From contig NC_080698.1 of NCBI RefSeq assembly GCF_030445035.2, positions 25,079,294-25,143,293 on the forward strand: DNA of 64,000 nt. The letters are read 5' to 3'. The position numbers and the translations under genes were made by a program. Shown here piece after piece: positions 11,109 through 23,335 of this stretch; the stretch's first letter is position 1; the number at the start of each line of letters is the position of its first letter. This DNA comes from Dasypus novemcinctus (lineage: Eukaryota > Chordata > Mammalia > Cingulata > Dasypodidae). Under the pieces are notes generated by a model. The model did no database searches. It was given only the letters and a program-made list of their open reading frames with translations, and was not told where the DNA came from.

Positions 11109-12781
11109 GTAGGAAATAGACTTTGAACATTGTGGGAATGCCTACTTCCTCTCCTTTGAGACCTTTTTGCCAGCTCGGAAATCTGTGTGGTTGGGTTGGT
11201 TGGTCTGCCTATAAACAGATATCCCGCTTCATGATGTCTTTAAAAAAAAAAGATGAGTTCATGGTCATACGGAGGTAATCAAGTTCCCCTCTGCCAGGAT
11301 TCTAATGACTTTGTAAGATGTTCCTAGGTAAAGAAATGCAGTAATTTATTTAGCAGATAGGGCTGCAGAAACCAACATGTATGCCAGCAAACTTGGAATA
11401 AGAAGGGAGTTCCTCTCTGTAGCCAGCGAGTCCTGGGTGACTAGTGTGGCTCCCGTGAAGCTGTTCAGGAAGGAAGCTGGCAGTGGTTCAAGACTAGGAT
11501 AGTCCTCTGGGGAAAACTGGGCTAAAATTAAACTATCTAGAAATGGATGATTGAAATTTTTTAAAGTAAAATCTGTAAACATTTTCCCCTTAAAGCATTT
11601 CAGGTTTTCCAGTTAAATCTCACCTCATATTTTCTCCTCACTGTTTTTCAGGGAGGCAGGAAAACAGAATTAAGCATGGCATAGCAGAAGAATAAAATCT
11701 TACTTAAGTTGATAGATTAAAAAGAAATCTGAATGTGGGCCCACTAGTAGAGAAGTAGCTCAGAGGGCCTGGGATTCCTGTTAGCCTGGACTCTCTCAGT
11801 CATGCTGTCTAGCTTTTCCACCTGTTAGTGTTTTCTGCTAATCTTCTTCCCTGTAGCTTCCTTTGCCCCAACTTCCAGCTCATCTCTCATCTTAGTTCAT
11901 TCATCAGGATATCTCTTCACCTTGCTTACAAACAGGAACTTCAGCTGCAGCAGCCCAGAGCTCTGATTTAAAATGTGGGACTCTTTTGTCTGTTGTTTTA
12001 TTTTGTTTTGTTTTGTCCTCATCTTCAGAACTGAATTCAAATGCCTGGTTACAACTTTTTCAGAAAATACTAAGTTTCGTTGTGTGTTTTAATTTCCCTC
12101 CAATATCTGTATGAATTAACACCCAATGCCAAAGGTATTGGAAAAATAATTACCTGTGAATGCAAATAGCAACTGCTTAAATTCTTCTATTTGACCTTCA
12201 AATACCTTTGGGCTTTTTATGTTCTTGTTTTTAAGCAGGAGATTTTCTTGCACAAGTAAGAATTGTGCTTTTACTTCTTGGTTTGTAGTTACTGTAGTTA
12301 CAATTTATGTATGATAAGTATAAAAATGCCATGCATATACCACAAAAAAAACAAAATAGTGTGCCCATTGCTTTAAAACTCGTGTCTGTGTGTGGCTTTC
12401 TGAACAGATGTGGGCCCCACAGGTGTGTTCCACCTATTGTGCCTCCTGTGTCTGCTTTTAGGCCAGGGGGTGTAGAATCTACTGCCAAAAAAATAACAAA
12501 AACGAGAGAAGGAGCTGGGTGGGGATGCAGGAGGGAGTACCAGTACCTGTGGAAATTCGTGAGTGGGTGCCCACCTACAGGGAGCAGCTGCTGCTGATCT
12601 CCCAGATGCTCACTGGCAACTTAAGGGAAACTGCACCTTTGGGCTTTTCTGTGAAATTTGGCCATTTAGAAAAGCTGTGAAGTTCTTTTTTTTTTTTCTG
12701 GCTTAGCCCAAGCAGATGTCTGTTGGCTAGGATTGGCTCACGAGCTGCCATTTTGCCACTTCTACTTTATAACATCTAGGG

Positions 12782-12988
12782 CAGGGGTACTTAACCTTTT
12801 TTGTTCCACAGACCCTCTGCCAGTCAGGTGAAAACCACGGACCCCTTACTAAGTTCACACTATACTGTGCATTATTCAGTAAATACAGCATACCCACACC
12901 AACATGTCCCCACAAGAATAATGTGGTTTTGTGTTTTGTTTTGTTTTATTTAAATTCAAGTTCATGGACCCCTTGTTAAGAACCCCTG
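12782..12988. mobile_element. Nonautonomous hAT-like transposon with TIRs and 8-bp TSD
   Basis: The left end CAGGGGTACTTAAC matches the inverted right end GTTAAGAACCCCTG at 13 of 14 positions. Flanks are ATCTAGGG (12774-12781) and GTCTAGGG (12989-12996), an 8-bp duplication with one change. TIRs starting CAGGGG and an 8-bp TSD are hAT hallmarks. The specific MER family is not assigned. Confidence 0.75.
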
Positions 12989-13189
12989 GTCTAGGGGGAC
13001 CTCTGTCTCACAAGAAAGGTCCAAACAGCCTGACCTTGGGGTTTTTTCCTTGAAATCAGTTTTGACCTAAGTTTGTGTTTGAGAAAAATTTGTTCTGTTG
13101 AGCAAAACACTTTTTTTTTTAATTAATACTGCCAAATCATAGGGGGTTCATGGGTAGAGATCAGAGGATTGGCTGTGCCCTTAAAAAAA

Positions 13190-13310
13190 TTTTGTACATT
13201 TTTATGTCTTTGGTTCATTGATCTGCAGGAGGGATCCTCTAGTTTTCATAAGAATTTCAGAGGGGTCCATGGCCCGAAAATGCTTTAAAGAATGCTACTC
13301 TTAGAAAAAT
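13190..13310. mobile_element. Diverged hAT/MER-type remnant
   Basis: It contains 'gagggatcctctagttttcat' and 'tttcagaggggtccatggcccgaaaatg', resembling old nonautonomous DNA transposons with GGGTCCATGG blocks. No clear TIRs or TSD. Confidence 0.35.
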
Positions 13311-13612
13311 AGGGATCTCAACTTGGTTTTCCCCTGTGGAACTGACTTTAAAACAGAGATGACTGAGCTGGTTGAAGCCACCCAAATGAGGAAATTAAGC
13401 AGGGCATGCTGGGAAGCCTAGGAGATGATGGATGGGGCTGGGCTGACATTCACAAAGAGCTCTCTCTGTTCATGGCCTCTGCCCCCAAGGACCCCGCAGT
13501 AGCCCACAGGGGGCAGTGAAGGCAGAGTTCCCTCTCCCCACATGGACTCGTGCTTGGGTGTGAGCTGCTACACCTGTGTGTGCCAGCCCATTTGACCTTG
13601 TTCACGTCTCAG

Positions 13613-13732
13613 TTGACAACCTGGAATACCTTCAGGGACACAAAATCAGTAAGTACAATCAAGAGCCAGAAACACATGAGCCTTTTCCCTAAGCTAGAAA
13701 CCCAGGCCTGCAACCTTTGTGGCCAATTTTCT
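13613..13732 (+). CDS. ATXN7: Candidate alternative ATXN7 exon (12b-like) between the last two coding exons
   Basis: A plausible acceptor (TTCACGTCTCAG, ending 13612) is followed by an open frame in phase with the large exon's end. It reads LTTWNTFRDTKSVSTIKSQK and on to NLCGQFS. Two in-frame donors exist: TCA|GTAAGTAC after 13648 (36 nt, 12 codons) and TCT|GTAAGTAA after 13732 (120 nt, 40 codons). Either could splice to the PKARP exon without changing frame. If neither is used, the frame stays open to a TGA at 13937-13939. Human ataxin-7 has, as I recall, a brain-enriched isoform with a different C-terminus encoded by an alternative exon in this interval. I have not compared sequences, so this remains a sequence-based candidate. 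Confidence 0.5.
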
Positions 13733-13942
13733 GTAAGTAAACCTTTTAAAATGGTTGTGCCCAAGGGCAGTGAAGGTTTTCAAAAGCTAAGGCCAAATTC
13801 TGTAGTTGACTGCTCCTGGCATCTTCCACTCTATGGCAACATTAGTAGTGCTTGGCAGGTGGAATCTTTTAGAATCAGGGCAGCACATGTACAAGCACCT
13901 ACTTACCTTTTCCATTGTTCTCCCCTCCCTTTCTTTTGAAAG

Positions 13943-13960
13943 CCAAAGGCACGTCCCTGA
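13943..13960 (+). CDS. ATXN7: Ataxin-7 final coding exon (probably exon 13): PKARP-stop
   Basis: The acceptor TTTCTTTTGAAAG precedes CCA AAG GCA CGT CCC TGA, giving PKARP and a stop. It joins in phase 0 to LLHQ of the large exon, reproducing the ...LLHQPKARP end that I recall for the main human isoform. The exon continues into the long 3' UTR. Only 15 coding bases plus the stop are present, so the call rests on the exact C-terminal match, the phase and the position. Confidence 0.92.
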   Translation, partial: PKARP

Positions 13961-16719
13961 CAACTGAAAATAGCACTGAGAGGAATAATCTGGACACTTC
14001 TGACATCAAGTTACACCTCCACTCAGCACTCTGGAGTCCACGATGCCTTTGAGTCTGTTTTCCTAGCCTCCTGTGAGCCTCAAGGGTAAAATCTGCCAGG
14101 CTGTTGTTTTAACTTTTAAAGAGGATTTCCCTGAAGCAATGTCTGTAGCAGTGAGTACTGGTAAAGGACACTGGATCAAGTTCAGCCACCACCGAATTGC
14201 TTTTATCAGTGTTAAAGTGGTCTGGACTGCTTGCTATCAATCTGTGAGAAGTTTTCGTTTTTGTTTTAACTTGCAGTATATCATGGAGCCACTCTTTGCA
14301 TAACCTGGCTGGGCAAAAGAATGTTTTGGCAAGACCATTACTTTGACTTGTCTCCCCCTTCCCCGCCAACTTTTTCTTTTTTTGCACTGTCTTCTGTAGG
14401 TCACTCTCCAGCAGTTAGGCTCCCTAGGTGGAGACCCTCCAAGAGGAGACAGAGAGCTGCACCCTGAGTAGCCCTCTGGAAAACGGAATTTGGCTTTAGG
14501 CCTTTACAGTTTGGACAGTAGCACAAGCTACCATAACAAAACAGCCTGTTTTTTGCCCAGCTTTTTTGCAAGTAATTTGGGATAAAACACTATCAGACAT
14601 TTCTAACTTAGAAAGTGGTTAAGACATTGCTAGCCCAGAGGACAAGTATAATCCATTCTAGAGGCTTTTCATGGTACAAAAGCAATTCTTTTTTAATGTG
14701 ATTTTTTAAAAAACAATGCAAATGCAAACTAGGTTTGATAAAGGAAAGCCAAATTGGGGGTGGGGTTGTGTGAAATGACTATAGAGGAAAACAGCCTTTT
14801 CCCAGGATTTCCAAAGAGATGGAATTTTCTTATCTTTTAAGTCTTTCATGTTAAACAGAATGTCTCATTGGGTCAGTTGTCCTACCCTGTCTCCTATTTT
14901 CAAAATATTGCCCTTTTAAAGTGAAATTACTAAGATGCAGCAGACAGTGCCATTCACAAACTCATTAATGTACCAAGTTGTTTCCAAGGCCCTCTCTGCA
15001 TTACCCTCAGTCTTCTCTTTGGATGCTGCCCTGGGGACTAAGTGTAACCTCTGCTTTAGGCATTCCCTGTACTGTGTGTCTGTCTGCACTGCCCTTCATG
15101 CCACTACAGATGTTTATTTGGATGTGGTTGGGATGGGGACAGGGATTGAGGACGGGGAGTGTCCATGCCCAGCGCGGACATTTTGTGTGAGGCATATATT
15201 AGTATTTCTCTGACACGCCCTCCTTTCTTGGGATTAATGCCAGCCATCTTCCTGAGAGAGTTTTGGAACCCTTGCAGGTTTTTTCCTAGTGCCCCACCCC
15301 AAAAGAAAGAGCCTAATATGAAGTTAAAATATTATTGCTTGAGAAGGTGTCATTTAATCTGGGGAATGAGCTGAGGCTTTTTAACTGATGATTCCACCAC
15401 TGCTCCCTCTGAACAAATACCAGACATTTTTGCTTAGAAGAACACAGAGTTGCTGAACATAGGGTAAGTTTTCCAAAGCTCTGATCACTGCCCTGGCCAG
15501 GACCCAAACAGAGCCAGTCAGTGCATCCTTTTCTCTCTACAATTCTTGGGTTACAAACTTCAATTTCAGGGAATTTCAAGTCAACAACAGGTAGAGTGAG
15601 TACTTGGTTACAGCCGAATAATGTGAATTGCTACAGAATTATTATTATGTAAGAAAACAAAAACTTTATGCAGATGCTTTAGCTATAAATTGATGTAAAA
15701 TGTTAATTTTTTTTAAAGGAAGGGGGAATAGTATCTTATTCATTTATTATGCAATCAATCAGTAAATGTTTTTAAATGATACTATAGGAGAGATGAGGAA
15801 GGAGAAAGCATGGATGGACCAGTTTGGTGTAGTTAGGAGAAAATCGTCTGGTTGTTCCATGCCAATGAGAGAGCGAGAAGGAGGTGAGGAGGAATCAGAA
15901 CGTACCTAGGTGATTCCTTGGTGACAAGTGCAATGGGGTATGGGTAGAATTATTTTCAAAGCCAAGGGGACTTGATGGTTATAAATCAAGTTGCTTTTAG
16001 CAATGGAATTTATAGACAGATCATGTTGTTCCAGAAGATGTGAATAAGATCCACAATAGCAAGCTGATTCAAAATAATGTAGATACTTAGATTGGCAAGT
16101 GTCAATCATTTGATTTCTTAGATTGAGCTTTTAATTGAATTTCATTATGTCTCCCAGTAGTACACAGAACGTCGGGATTAGGAAATTAGCCATTTTGGAT
16201 TCTGCCTGCCACAAACAGACCTATTCTAAATAGTGCTATTAAATTTTCGACTGTTGTTAAAATATTTTATTTTCTCCTATAACTTTTTATTACAATGAAT
16301 AAGACCATTTAAAACACGGGAGTACAAGTATTTTTTTTAATTAAATTAACTTGCAAAAAACAAATTTGCAGTGGCTGGGTTGTTTCTAAGACAGACTTTG
16401 GTATCAATTGAAAACCAAGATAATTTTTATATTCTTTCCAATAGAATTTCATGACATCCCCTGCAGTTTTCTTAACCTAAAAAATTAAAAATTAAAAAAA
16501 AAGTGCTGCAATGATGAACAAAGAATTATACAAAACCTACTTTTGTATCTTTATTTTGGAATTTCTTGTTCTATTATAAATATGGAAGTTACCCTATTTC
16601 AGAAGACATATTTTGTTAAAAAAAATTGTACATATTTAAATATGTATTTTTGCACAGGTCTTTTTTTCTGATACCCTGTTTTGGTACAATTGAGATCATC
16701 TAGTATTTATTTATTAATT

Positions 16720-16725
16720 AATAAA
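16720..16725 (+). promoter_or_regulatory. Possible proximal poly(A) signal in the ATXN7 3' UTR
   Basis: AATAAA lies in an AT-rich stretch (TATTTATTTATTAATTAATAAAA) that also contains overlapping ATTTA motifs. Its use is not shown by the sequence alone. Confidence 0.3.
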
Positions 16726-17907
16726 AGTAAATACCTTTTTATAATTTGAAGTGGTTCACTGCCAAGCCAATAGTTCTAGAACCTGCCTCCTCTACAGTTT
16801 AAGGGATGCCTCTGTTCTGTGAAAGTCTTTGTCCCTTTTAATGTCTCGGGAGTGGATTCATCCAGATGAAGTGGGCGTTGCTTCTCCCTAGTTGCCTGAT
16901 CTCCCGATAGAGTATATGTAACTAAGTGGCACACTGCTTCTCTTTCCTTAGTGTTTTATGTGTGAGTGTGTGTGCGCCTGTCTGTCTTCGTGCATGTATA
17001 CTCTGAGTGCATATGTTAGTATGTATTGTGGTTTAAAACTAATGGAAAAAAACTGAAAGTGCCTGATACCTAATTTTAAGCTTAGACAGATTCTCTTTTT
17101 TAAAAAAAGACTTGAATGTTCAGTTGAACTTTTGGAGTTTGCTTTTTCCACTTAAATATTGTTTCTAAAGTTTTAGAGGAGGAATTGAAAACCACCAGTG
17201 CTGGTAATTTTATAAGGTATTTTAAAATTAAAACCTTTCAGCAGTAATTCAATGGTGATGGGTTGCCCAGTGGCACCAAGGGTTATGAATCTTTTTTGCC
17301 AGCCAGCATCTTACACAATGTGTCCGTTTTTTAATTCACTCATGAAATACAGAGTTTAAAATAGAATATTTAAATATTTTGTATTCCAAAAATATAATAC
17401 AAAGAAGTACCTCTGAGAACATTGAACTAAAATGTGTAATTTGAAAAATGTAACTTAAAAAGGCAGCTGTCTTCCCATAAGAGTTCTGTTGCCAAGGAAT
17501 TTCTTAATGTCTCTCATTCTGTCCAGGGGGGAGGGGGGAAGTTGTGCTTTGAAAAATGATTGTTAAGTTTCATTGTTTGGCAGACAATAATCATTTTTAC
17601 ATTTTGTGCAAAACATTTTACATTTTCAGATCATTTAAGTGAGCACTACATACTGTCAGTGTGAATGTAGGGCCTTGAAAACATTTTGCTGTTTGTTCGG
17701 TTTTTTTTGAGCTTGGTTATAAAAGCAGTCTCCTCTGTTTAAATGTGTGAATAGTCTGATAACTCGTATATGTAATCAAGAGCATCTCAGCTGGACTCTG
17801 TTGGCTGCTGTGTAGAACATGAACAAATGTCAAGGGATAGAAAATTACTTTGGATATTTAAAAGAGAAGAAATATATAGTCTATTTGTTTTGTAACAAGT
17901 TTCTGTA

Positions 17908-17913
17908 AATAAA
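17908..17913 (+). promoter_or_regulatory. ATXN7: Likely ATXN7 poly(A) signal AATAAA
   Basis: The AATAAA hexamer sits in TGTAAATAAAATAA, about 3.95 kb after the stop codon. It is followed by T-rich and GT-rich sequence (GTTGTGCTTTGCTTT at 17941) that can serve as a downstream element. Confidence 0.65.
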
Positions 17914-18829
17914 ATAATTTATACTATTTATAAGAAAAAAGTTGTGCTTTGCTTTATGAAAAATTAGTTTGTGGAACAAACCGTGTTACTAAACAGGCAA
18001 TAAAATTAGGACTTCTCAATAAATAAGGTTGGCTACATGAAATGTTTTACATGTTTCTGCCTCGTGATACCAAACCCCAAACCCCTTTCAAACTAGTCTG
18101 ATCTTTCTTCATTTTGGCATCAGGCTTAAGATGTTTCCATTCTTGGGCACAGAGTTTTGCCTTGGGTTAATTAATAACTGTAAACAGGAACACTTATACA
18201 TTCTTGCCCTGCAGGTTTGTGAAGGAAACAAAGGGGAATTGATAGCTTGAGAAATAATCCATCATTTTTACTTGCTTATAAGTAAATTTGATGACATGTA
18301 GTTAGTTTTGGTTAAAGAGACAATGTTTTCACCCAGCTGGTCTATCATCTCTTCCTTGCTTTTACCACCCTCCCTTACTGGTAAATGCAAGTGCCTTTTA
18401 GTAATATTTAAGGCACAGTGTAATCTTTTTCTCTCCAGAAATTTGACCACTTTTACTATTTGCAAATAAATCACTCAGATGAGTTACAAATTATTTTCAT
18501 TGCTTGAAGTATTAAGGGAATCAGTTGCCTATTAAGTTTTGGAGAAAATGCCCATTCCACATACAAAGGAGACAGGCTGGTTGTTCCCCTATTCATCCCA
18601 GCTATCCCATAGACTTCCCATTTCTAACTTGGGATAAACCACCTACCCACTCAAAAGAAACTCCCTATCAATTTTTTTCACCTTGAGCAGTGTCTTCAAA
18701 CCTCCCAGGTAAAGGTTCAACCACTCAGTCTCTTACCCTTACTTCTACATCTTTGCTGGTTACTGGACTCTAGGTAGCAAAAGACTAGCCTGATTCAAGG
18801 GGGAGGGGTGGGGGGGGAGCCTTAGTTTT

Positions 18830-19520
18830 GAGTCTTGATGTATGAGAGTTCACCAAGAAATTATGGTAAGGTCAGTCCAGGCAGAGGGAGCAACCTGGTG
18901 AACACAGGTGTGAAAGAATGAGAAATGGAGAATAATTCTGCATGAAACCTGGTGGGAGGGGCTGATAGATCTGGGGCCAGGTTGTCAAGGAATTTGAATG
19001 TCATAGCGCCTTATGGGAACATAGGGGATCAGGCTCAATGTAACTCAAATGTAACCATCAGAACCCCAGAGAGATTTCATGGTTCCTTTCCACCATAGTG
19101 CAGCTGAGAAAACAAAGCCTAAGAGCTTCCCCCTTTTCATGTCTCCCACTATCTCAATCTTCTCTTTCTAATGAAAGTTAAGTAAACTAGTCTTTCACCT
19201 TGTAAGGCTGCAGTTCTTTGCACTGTGTTCAGGGAAAGTAGGAGGATCAAATACTTACCTAATACTTGTTTTTAAAACACCATCACTTAGGGACCTCCAA
19301 TAATTTTGGAGGACAGAATGGATGGGGAAGAACCTTGGGACAAAAATAAGTTACATGGCTTTTGTAATAATCCAGGTGAAAGCTATTAAGTTTTCAAACC
19401 AAAGCAGTGACCATGGAGATAAAGTGGGAACTGGATCCAAAGATCATTTAAAGGTAGAATCAACAGGCCTTGAGGTCTAATTAATATGGAACATTATGGG
19501 GGAAGGGTGAGACTTAGCGA
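18830..19520 (-). mobile_element. L2 LINE 3'-end copy
   Basis: 'gtccaggcagagggagcaac', 'aacacaggtgtgaaagaatg' and 'ggggccaggttgtcaaggaatttgaatgtc' follow inverted L2 order. The right half is more diverged. Confidence 0.5.
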
Positions 19521-19779
19521 TTCCTTGCTTGGCCAACTGACTGATGGGCTTTTAAGTGAAATGCGAAATATAGTGATGAGAATGAACTATACGCAAAAGT
19601 GGATTTGAGTTGCTGTATGTTTAGTACCCAGTTGGCTGTATAGTCTAGATGGAGCTTAGAAGGGAGGTTTGAGTTGAAAAAGAAAGATAAAGGGTTCTTT
19701 CACTTTTATATAGTAAATTAAGACTATGGGAGGAGATGAGTTCATATGAGAAAAATAGGTGGCTGGTAGATTTTAATTG

Positions 19780-19985
19780 TCTTATTAAAATAATACCTAG
19801 TTTAGTGTAATATGCCAGTTCTTATGCCAAGCCTTCTACATATATTCAATCTCAAAGTCCATATAGGGTGGGCATTGTGATCCCTATCTGTACTGATGAG
19901 GAATTAATTTCTAAGGTAAGTGTCTTGCCTAAGGTACCACAATAAAGTATGTGGCAGAGTCAGGCTATGAACTCAGGTCTATCAC
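19780..19985 (+). mobile_element. MIR SINE
   Basis: 'gccagttcttatgccaagcc', 'gggtgggcattgtgatccc', 'tgaggaattaatttctaagg' and 'atgtggcagagtcaggc' 'tatgaactcagg' are in MIR order. Confidence 0.75.
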
Positions 19986-21416
19986 ATTGGTGGTTCGTAA
20001 CCTTTTTTCTGTCACAAGAATCACATGAAGGAAATTATGGATCCTCTCTTTAAGACAGAGGCACACCATATTTTATGTTCCACTCACAGGATTTCACAAA
20101 CCTAAACCTGTCTTCCATGGCCCAGAGAGAGAAGAAAGCCAAAGACAAAACCCCGGAGAAAGAATAGTTTGGTGGAGACAGACGGAAAGCCACCACTAAA
20201 GAGTTTAAAAATTCAAGAGGTAAGGAATGTAGGCAGGGATGATAGATGGTGAAATTTAGAAACTGCAGCAACTATCGACCCAATTAACCCACTTAGGTAA
20301 TAATTTTCCCTCTGACTTCTTTTTCCAGGATAATTAGAATACTGGGTATTGGTGGGGTACAGTAGTTATAACTTGGGCAGGGAAGTTGTCAAAGAGTATG
20401 AGGGGGGATGTGCTTAAGTGACTGAATTGGGTAGTCAAGGAGAACTGAAAGCTACCATATAGAATCTATGCTGACACTCTCAAGACATTGTTTTGTTTGG
20501 AATTACCCAGTAGTTAAGTCTTATGATCCTCCTTCCACATAACTTAGCTATGATGAGATAAGTAACCTTTTTTTCCTCCAAGGACACAGAGCAAAATCCA
20601 TGTTCAATTCAATACAGCCAATAAGGAAGAGGGACTAACATACAAGGCAGGATACAGGGGCCAGAGTTATCAAGGCAGCATAACACTTTATCTAGGAAAT
20701 GGAGGAAGAGTGGATTCCAGGCTTCATTTTCAAAAGTGGAGCTGTTCAGGGATGCTTGCCTGGACCCAGAATGACATCACTGAAGTAGATGGAAATTTCA
20801 TGGAGGTATAGAGCACTGGATTTAAGGCTAAGAAACATGAAGCCAGATATTATATACGTTGTCCATTTGAAAGTACTTAGGGTCGAGAGGAAAAATGAGC
20901 CATCTCCTCAGGTCCTGTATGAAGTAGCAGAGTGTAACCTGGAGGTCCGTGGTTTAGGGCAGTGATTACAGTAAATTGGTAGTATTCCTGGATGATAAGC
21001 TGCTTCAAAGAGAAGGCATTCTGAAAGGGAAATGCAATGGCCAGGAAAACCAAGCCACTAGGAATTGGAACCCAACAGATTTTTGTGGATTTCATCTTGG
21101 CCCCAAGTTCCTGAGATTTAAATGAACAGTTTCTAATCAGCAGGGTTTCGGGAAAAGCACAGTCCCCAGAAGCCAAGTATAAAATTTATCAGTATTGATA
21201 TTCTTTTGAGAAATACTTTGGAAAATTTGGTCTCTACTTTAGTCACCTCTGAAAGGGAGGATTAGTAAAGTCCAGATGCCCACAAGTGGCAGTATTGACT
21301 AAGTGGACACTTCCCCAAGGGAATCTGAGAATGGAACTGCGATATATAGTCTATATTGGCTGGATTGAAGGCTCACCATTCATTCGTAAATTGTCCTTTG
21401 TGTTTTTAAAACCCAT

Positions 21417-21512
21417 CTGGGAGAGGATGTAGCTCAAGTGGGTGAGTACCTGCTTCCTATACATGAGTTCCCTGTTTCAATCCCTGGTACCTCCTAAAAA
21501 CAAGCAGATAAA
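21417..21512 (+). mobile_element. DAS-type SINE head
   Basis: GGGAGAGGATGTAGCTCAAG, then TTCCCTGTTTCAATCCCTGG and CTCCTAAAAACAAG. This is a tRNA-like head with A and B boxes but a truncated body. Confidence 0.7.
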
Positions 21513-21629
21513 AATCTGTGCGGGGAAAACTATACTGTGAAAAGATATTTCTGAATAACAAAGGGAAAAAAATGACCTCCCCATTGACCCTGTACTTCAA
21601 GGTTACAATGGGCTGGACCAGACTGCTAC

Positions 21630-21722
21630 AATTTTTTTTTTTTAGGAGGTACTGGGTATTGAACCCAGGACCTCATACATGGGAAGCAGGTGCTCAACCA
21701 CTGAGCTACACCCACTCCTCTA
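21630..21722 (-). mobile_element. DAS-type SINE head, inverted relative to its neighbour
   Basis: It begins with the T-run of an inverted A-tail. 'ggaggtactgggtattgaa' 'cccagg' and 'gctcaaccactgagctaca' read as a head on the - strand. The + copy at 21417 is only ~120 bp away. Confidence 0.75.
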
Positions 21723-22818
21723 CAAACTCCTGATACCCTTTGTAGGTCTTCAGGAACATAAGAATAATGCATATTTGTGGCTCTATAGCTTTGAGACAAA
21801 AACCAATGATTGTTAGAGCTTTTCTTGTTTTCCAGATAGGGATTTAACAACATTCCCCTATTACTATTGTGGAGATATGAGGTTTGTTACTTAAGTTAAA
21901 AAAAAAAAAAGTTTCTATAGCATTGGAAAGGGAAGGGATTATCACAGCCCCCTTTACTTTCCCCATGTGGGGACAGGTAGTATTTCAAGTTATCAGCTGT
22001 TCATCTTAAAAATAATAAGTTAAAAGCACCAATGAATAACTGAGAACATGAGGCTATACGACTGATTTGCTAATCATCAGAACCCTACTGATCAATAAAT
22101 ATAAATGTCTGGACTAAATGTGTTGTTATAAAATCTAAAGTGTATTACAGTACATGTTTTCAGCCACCAAATCGTAGGCATCCTTTTAGGCTTTGGATCA
22201 CGTAAAAGTTTGATGCTTAAAAACAAAATGGTTTTTAAACAGTATTTCTATGTATAAAAGCCATGGCTGGTTAGTAAGCAAAAAATTCATCTTGAGCTAT
22301 TATTTCTAATGTAGTTAACAGACTACTTACCATAATTTGACAAAGATGTCAAATATTTATTCATTTTACTGGATAGATAAAATTTACATATAATCACATT
22401 TAGTAAGAGAAATCGGCATTATTGCTTTAAAAAATAATCAAAGAAGGTAGTTCATACGGGTGATTTTCCATTTTATCCCAGGATAGTGTATTACGTGTGA
22501 GTGCGCAAGGTTGATAAAAAGTGGTAAGATTAAGTTTCCAACTTGGAAAGAAAACATTCACCAATATTAAAAACTAAATACATTTAAGTATTTTAGTTCT
22601 ACTAATGTCATTCAGCAAATAAAACTACTCGTTCGATGATAATCTTATCCTATTATGAAGTACTCTTGATTAAAACTAGTAAATTTTAAGTCACTACTTT
22701 TGAAAAACAAGCTACATAAATGAGTGGCCAGAGGTCAGATGAAGGTTAAGAATTCTTTTTGAATAGATGTTCCTAGCTGATTAGTGCAGGCCATCAACCC
22801 CACAAATGCTATACTGGG

Positions 22819-23335
22819 TGTAGCAGTTAGTATTATTGATAAATTCCAAAAAGAAATATTGGATTATGTTTGTAAACTCATCTTTTCCTCTGGGCATGAA
22901 GTTATATTGGATTTAGAGGTTTATCTGATTAAGTAATCGAGTAAGTGTGAGTAGGGCAGGGTGGGGACTCACAGATAAAAGGAATGGCAAAAGACAGAGT
23001 TGGAGGGGTTCTTAATGTTAGGGTTTTTAATGGAGTTTTGATGTTGGAGTTTGATGCTGAAGCTGGAGCCCCAGGGAGAGAGACAGCCATTAGCCTGATA
23101 GTCTACAGCTGACCTTGTGAAGAAAGCAGAGGAGCTGAGCCCAGAGGAACTCAGGAAGCCTGAACCCTGGCAGAGGTGGGCAGCCATCTTGCTCCAAACA
23201 TGAAAAGAAACTTTGGCAAGGGAAGTAACTTATGCTTATGGCCTGGTTATCTGTAAGCTCCTACCCAAATACCCTTTATAAAAACCAACCAATTTCTGGT
23301 ATTTTGCATCAGCACCCCTTTGGCTGACTAATACA
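22819..23335 (+). mobile_element. Solo-LTR-like element, copy 1 (517 bp)
   Basis: It starts TGTAGCAGTT, ends GACTAATACA, and is flanked by CTGGG on both sides (22814-22818 and 23336-23340). TG...CA ends with a 5-bp duplication fit an LTR of the ERVL/MaLR class. It carries an AT-rich 'cccaaataccctttataaaa' stretch. No internal retroviral sequence accompanies it. Confidence 0.65.

Larger units (their letters stand above)
11109..13942 (+). other. ATXN7 last intron, 2.8 kb, with hAT elements and a candidate alternative exon
   Basis: From GTAGGAAAT to CTTTTGAAAG. It contains a TSD-flanked hAT-like element (12782-12988), a second diverged one (13190-13310) and the candidate alternative exon at 13613. 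The rest, 11109-12770, has no feature I can name. Confidence 0.7.
13961..17935 (+). other. ATXN7: ATXN7 3' untranslated region
   Basis: About 4 kb of AT-rich sequence follows the stop codon. It contains almost no recognisable young repeat, as expected for a conserved 3' UTR. ATTTA-type motifs are frequent near 16.7 kb. The likely main end lies 15-25 bases past the AATAAA at 17908-17913, inside an A-rich stretch. Earlier (16720) and later (17999) AATAAA hexamers could give shorter or longer forms. The exact cleavage site is inferred. Confidence 0.75.

Noticed and set aside
18391-18397. miR-124 seed-type match GTGCCTT near ATXN7
   Set aside because: It lies beyond the likely poly(A) site at 17.9 kb; a 7-mer alone is weak evidence.
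20877-21176. 99-residue open frame on the - strand (MASGDCAFPETLLIRNCSFK...)
   Set aside because: No recognisable family, no splice context and no poly(A) signal nearby. Length is compatible with chance in unique sequence.
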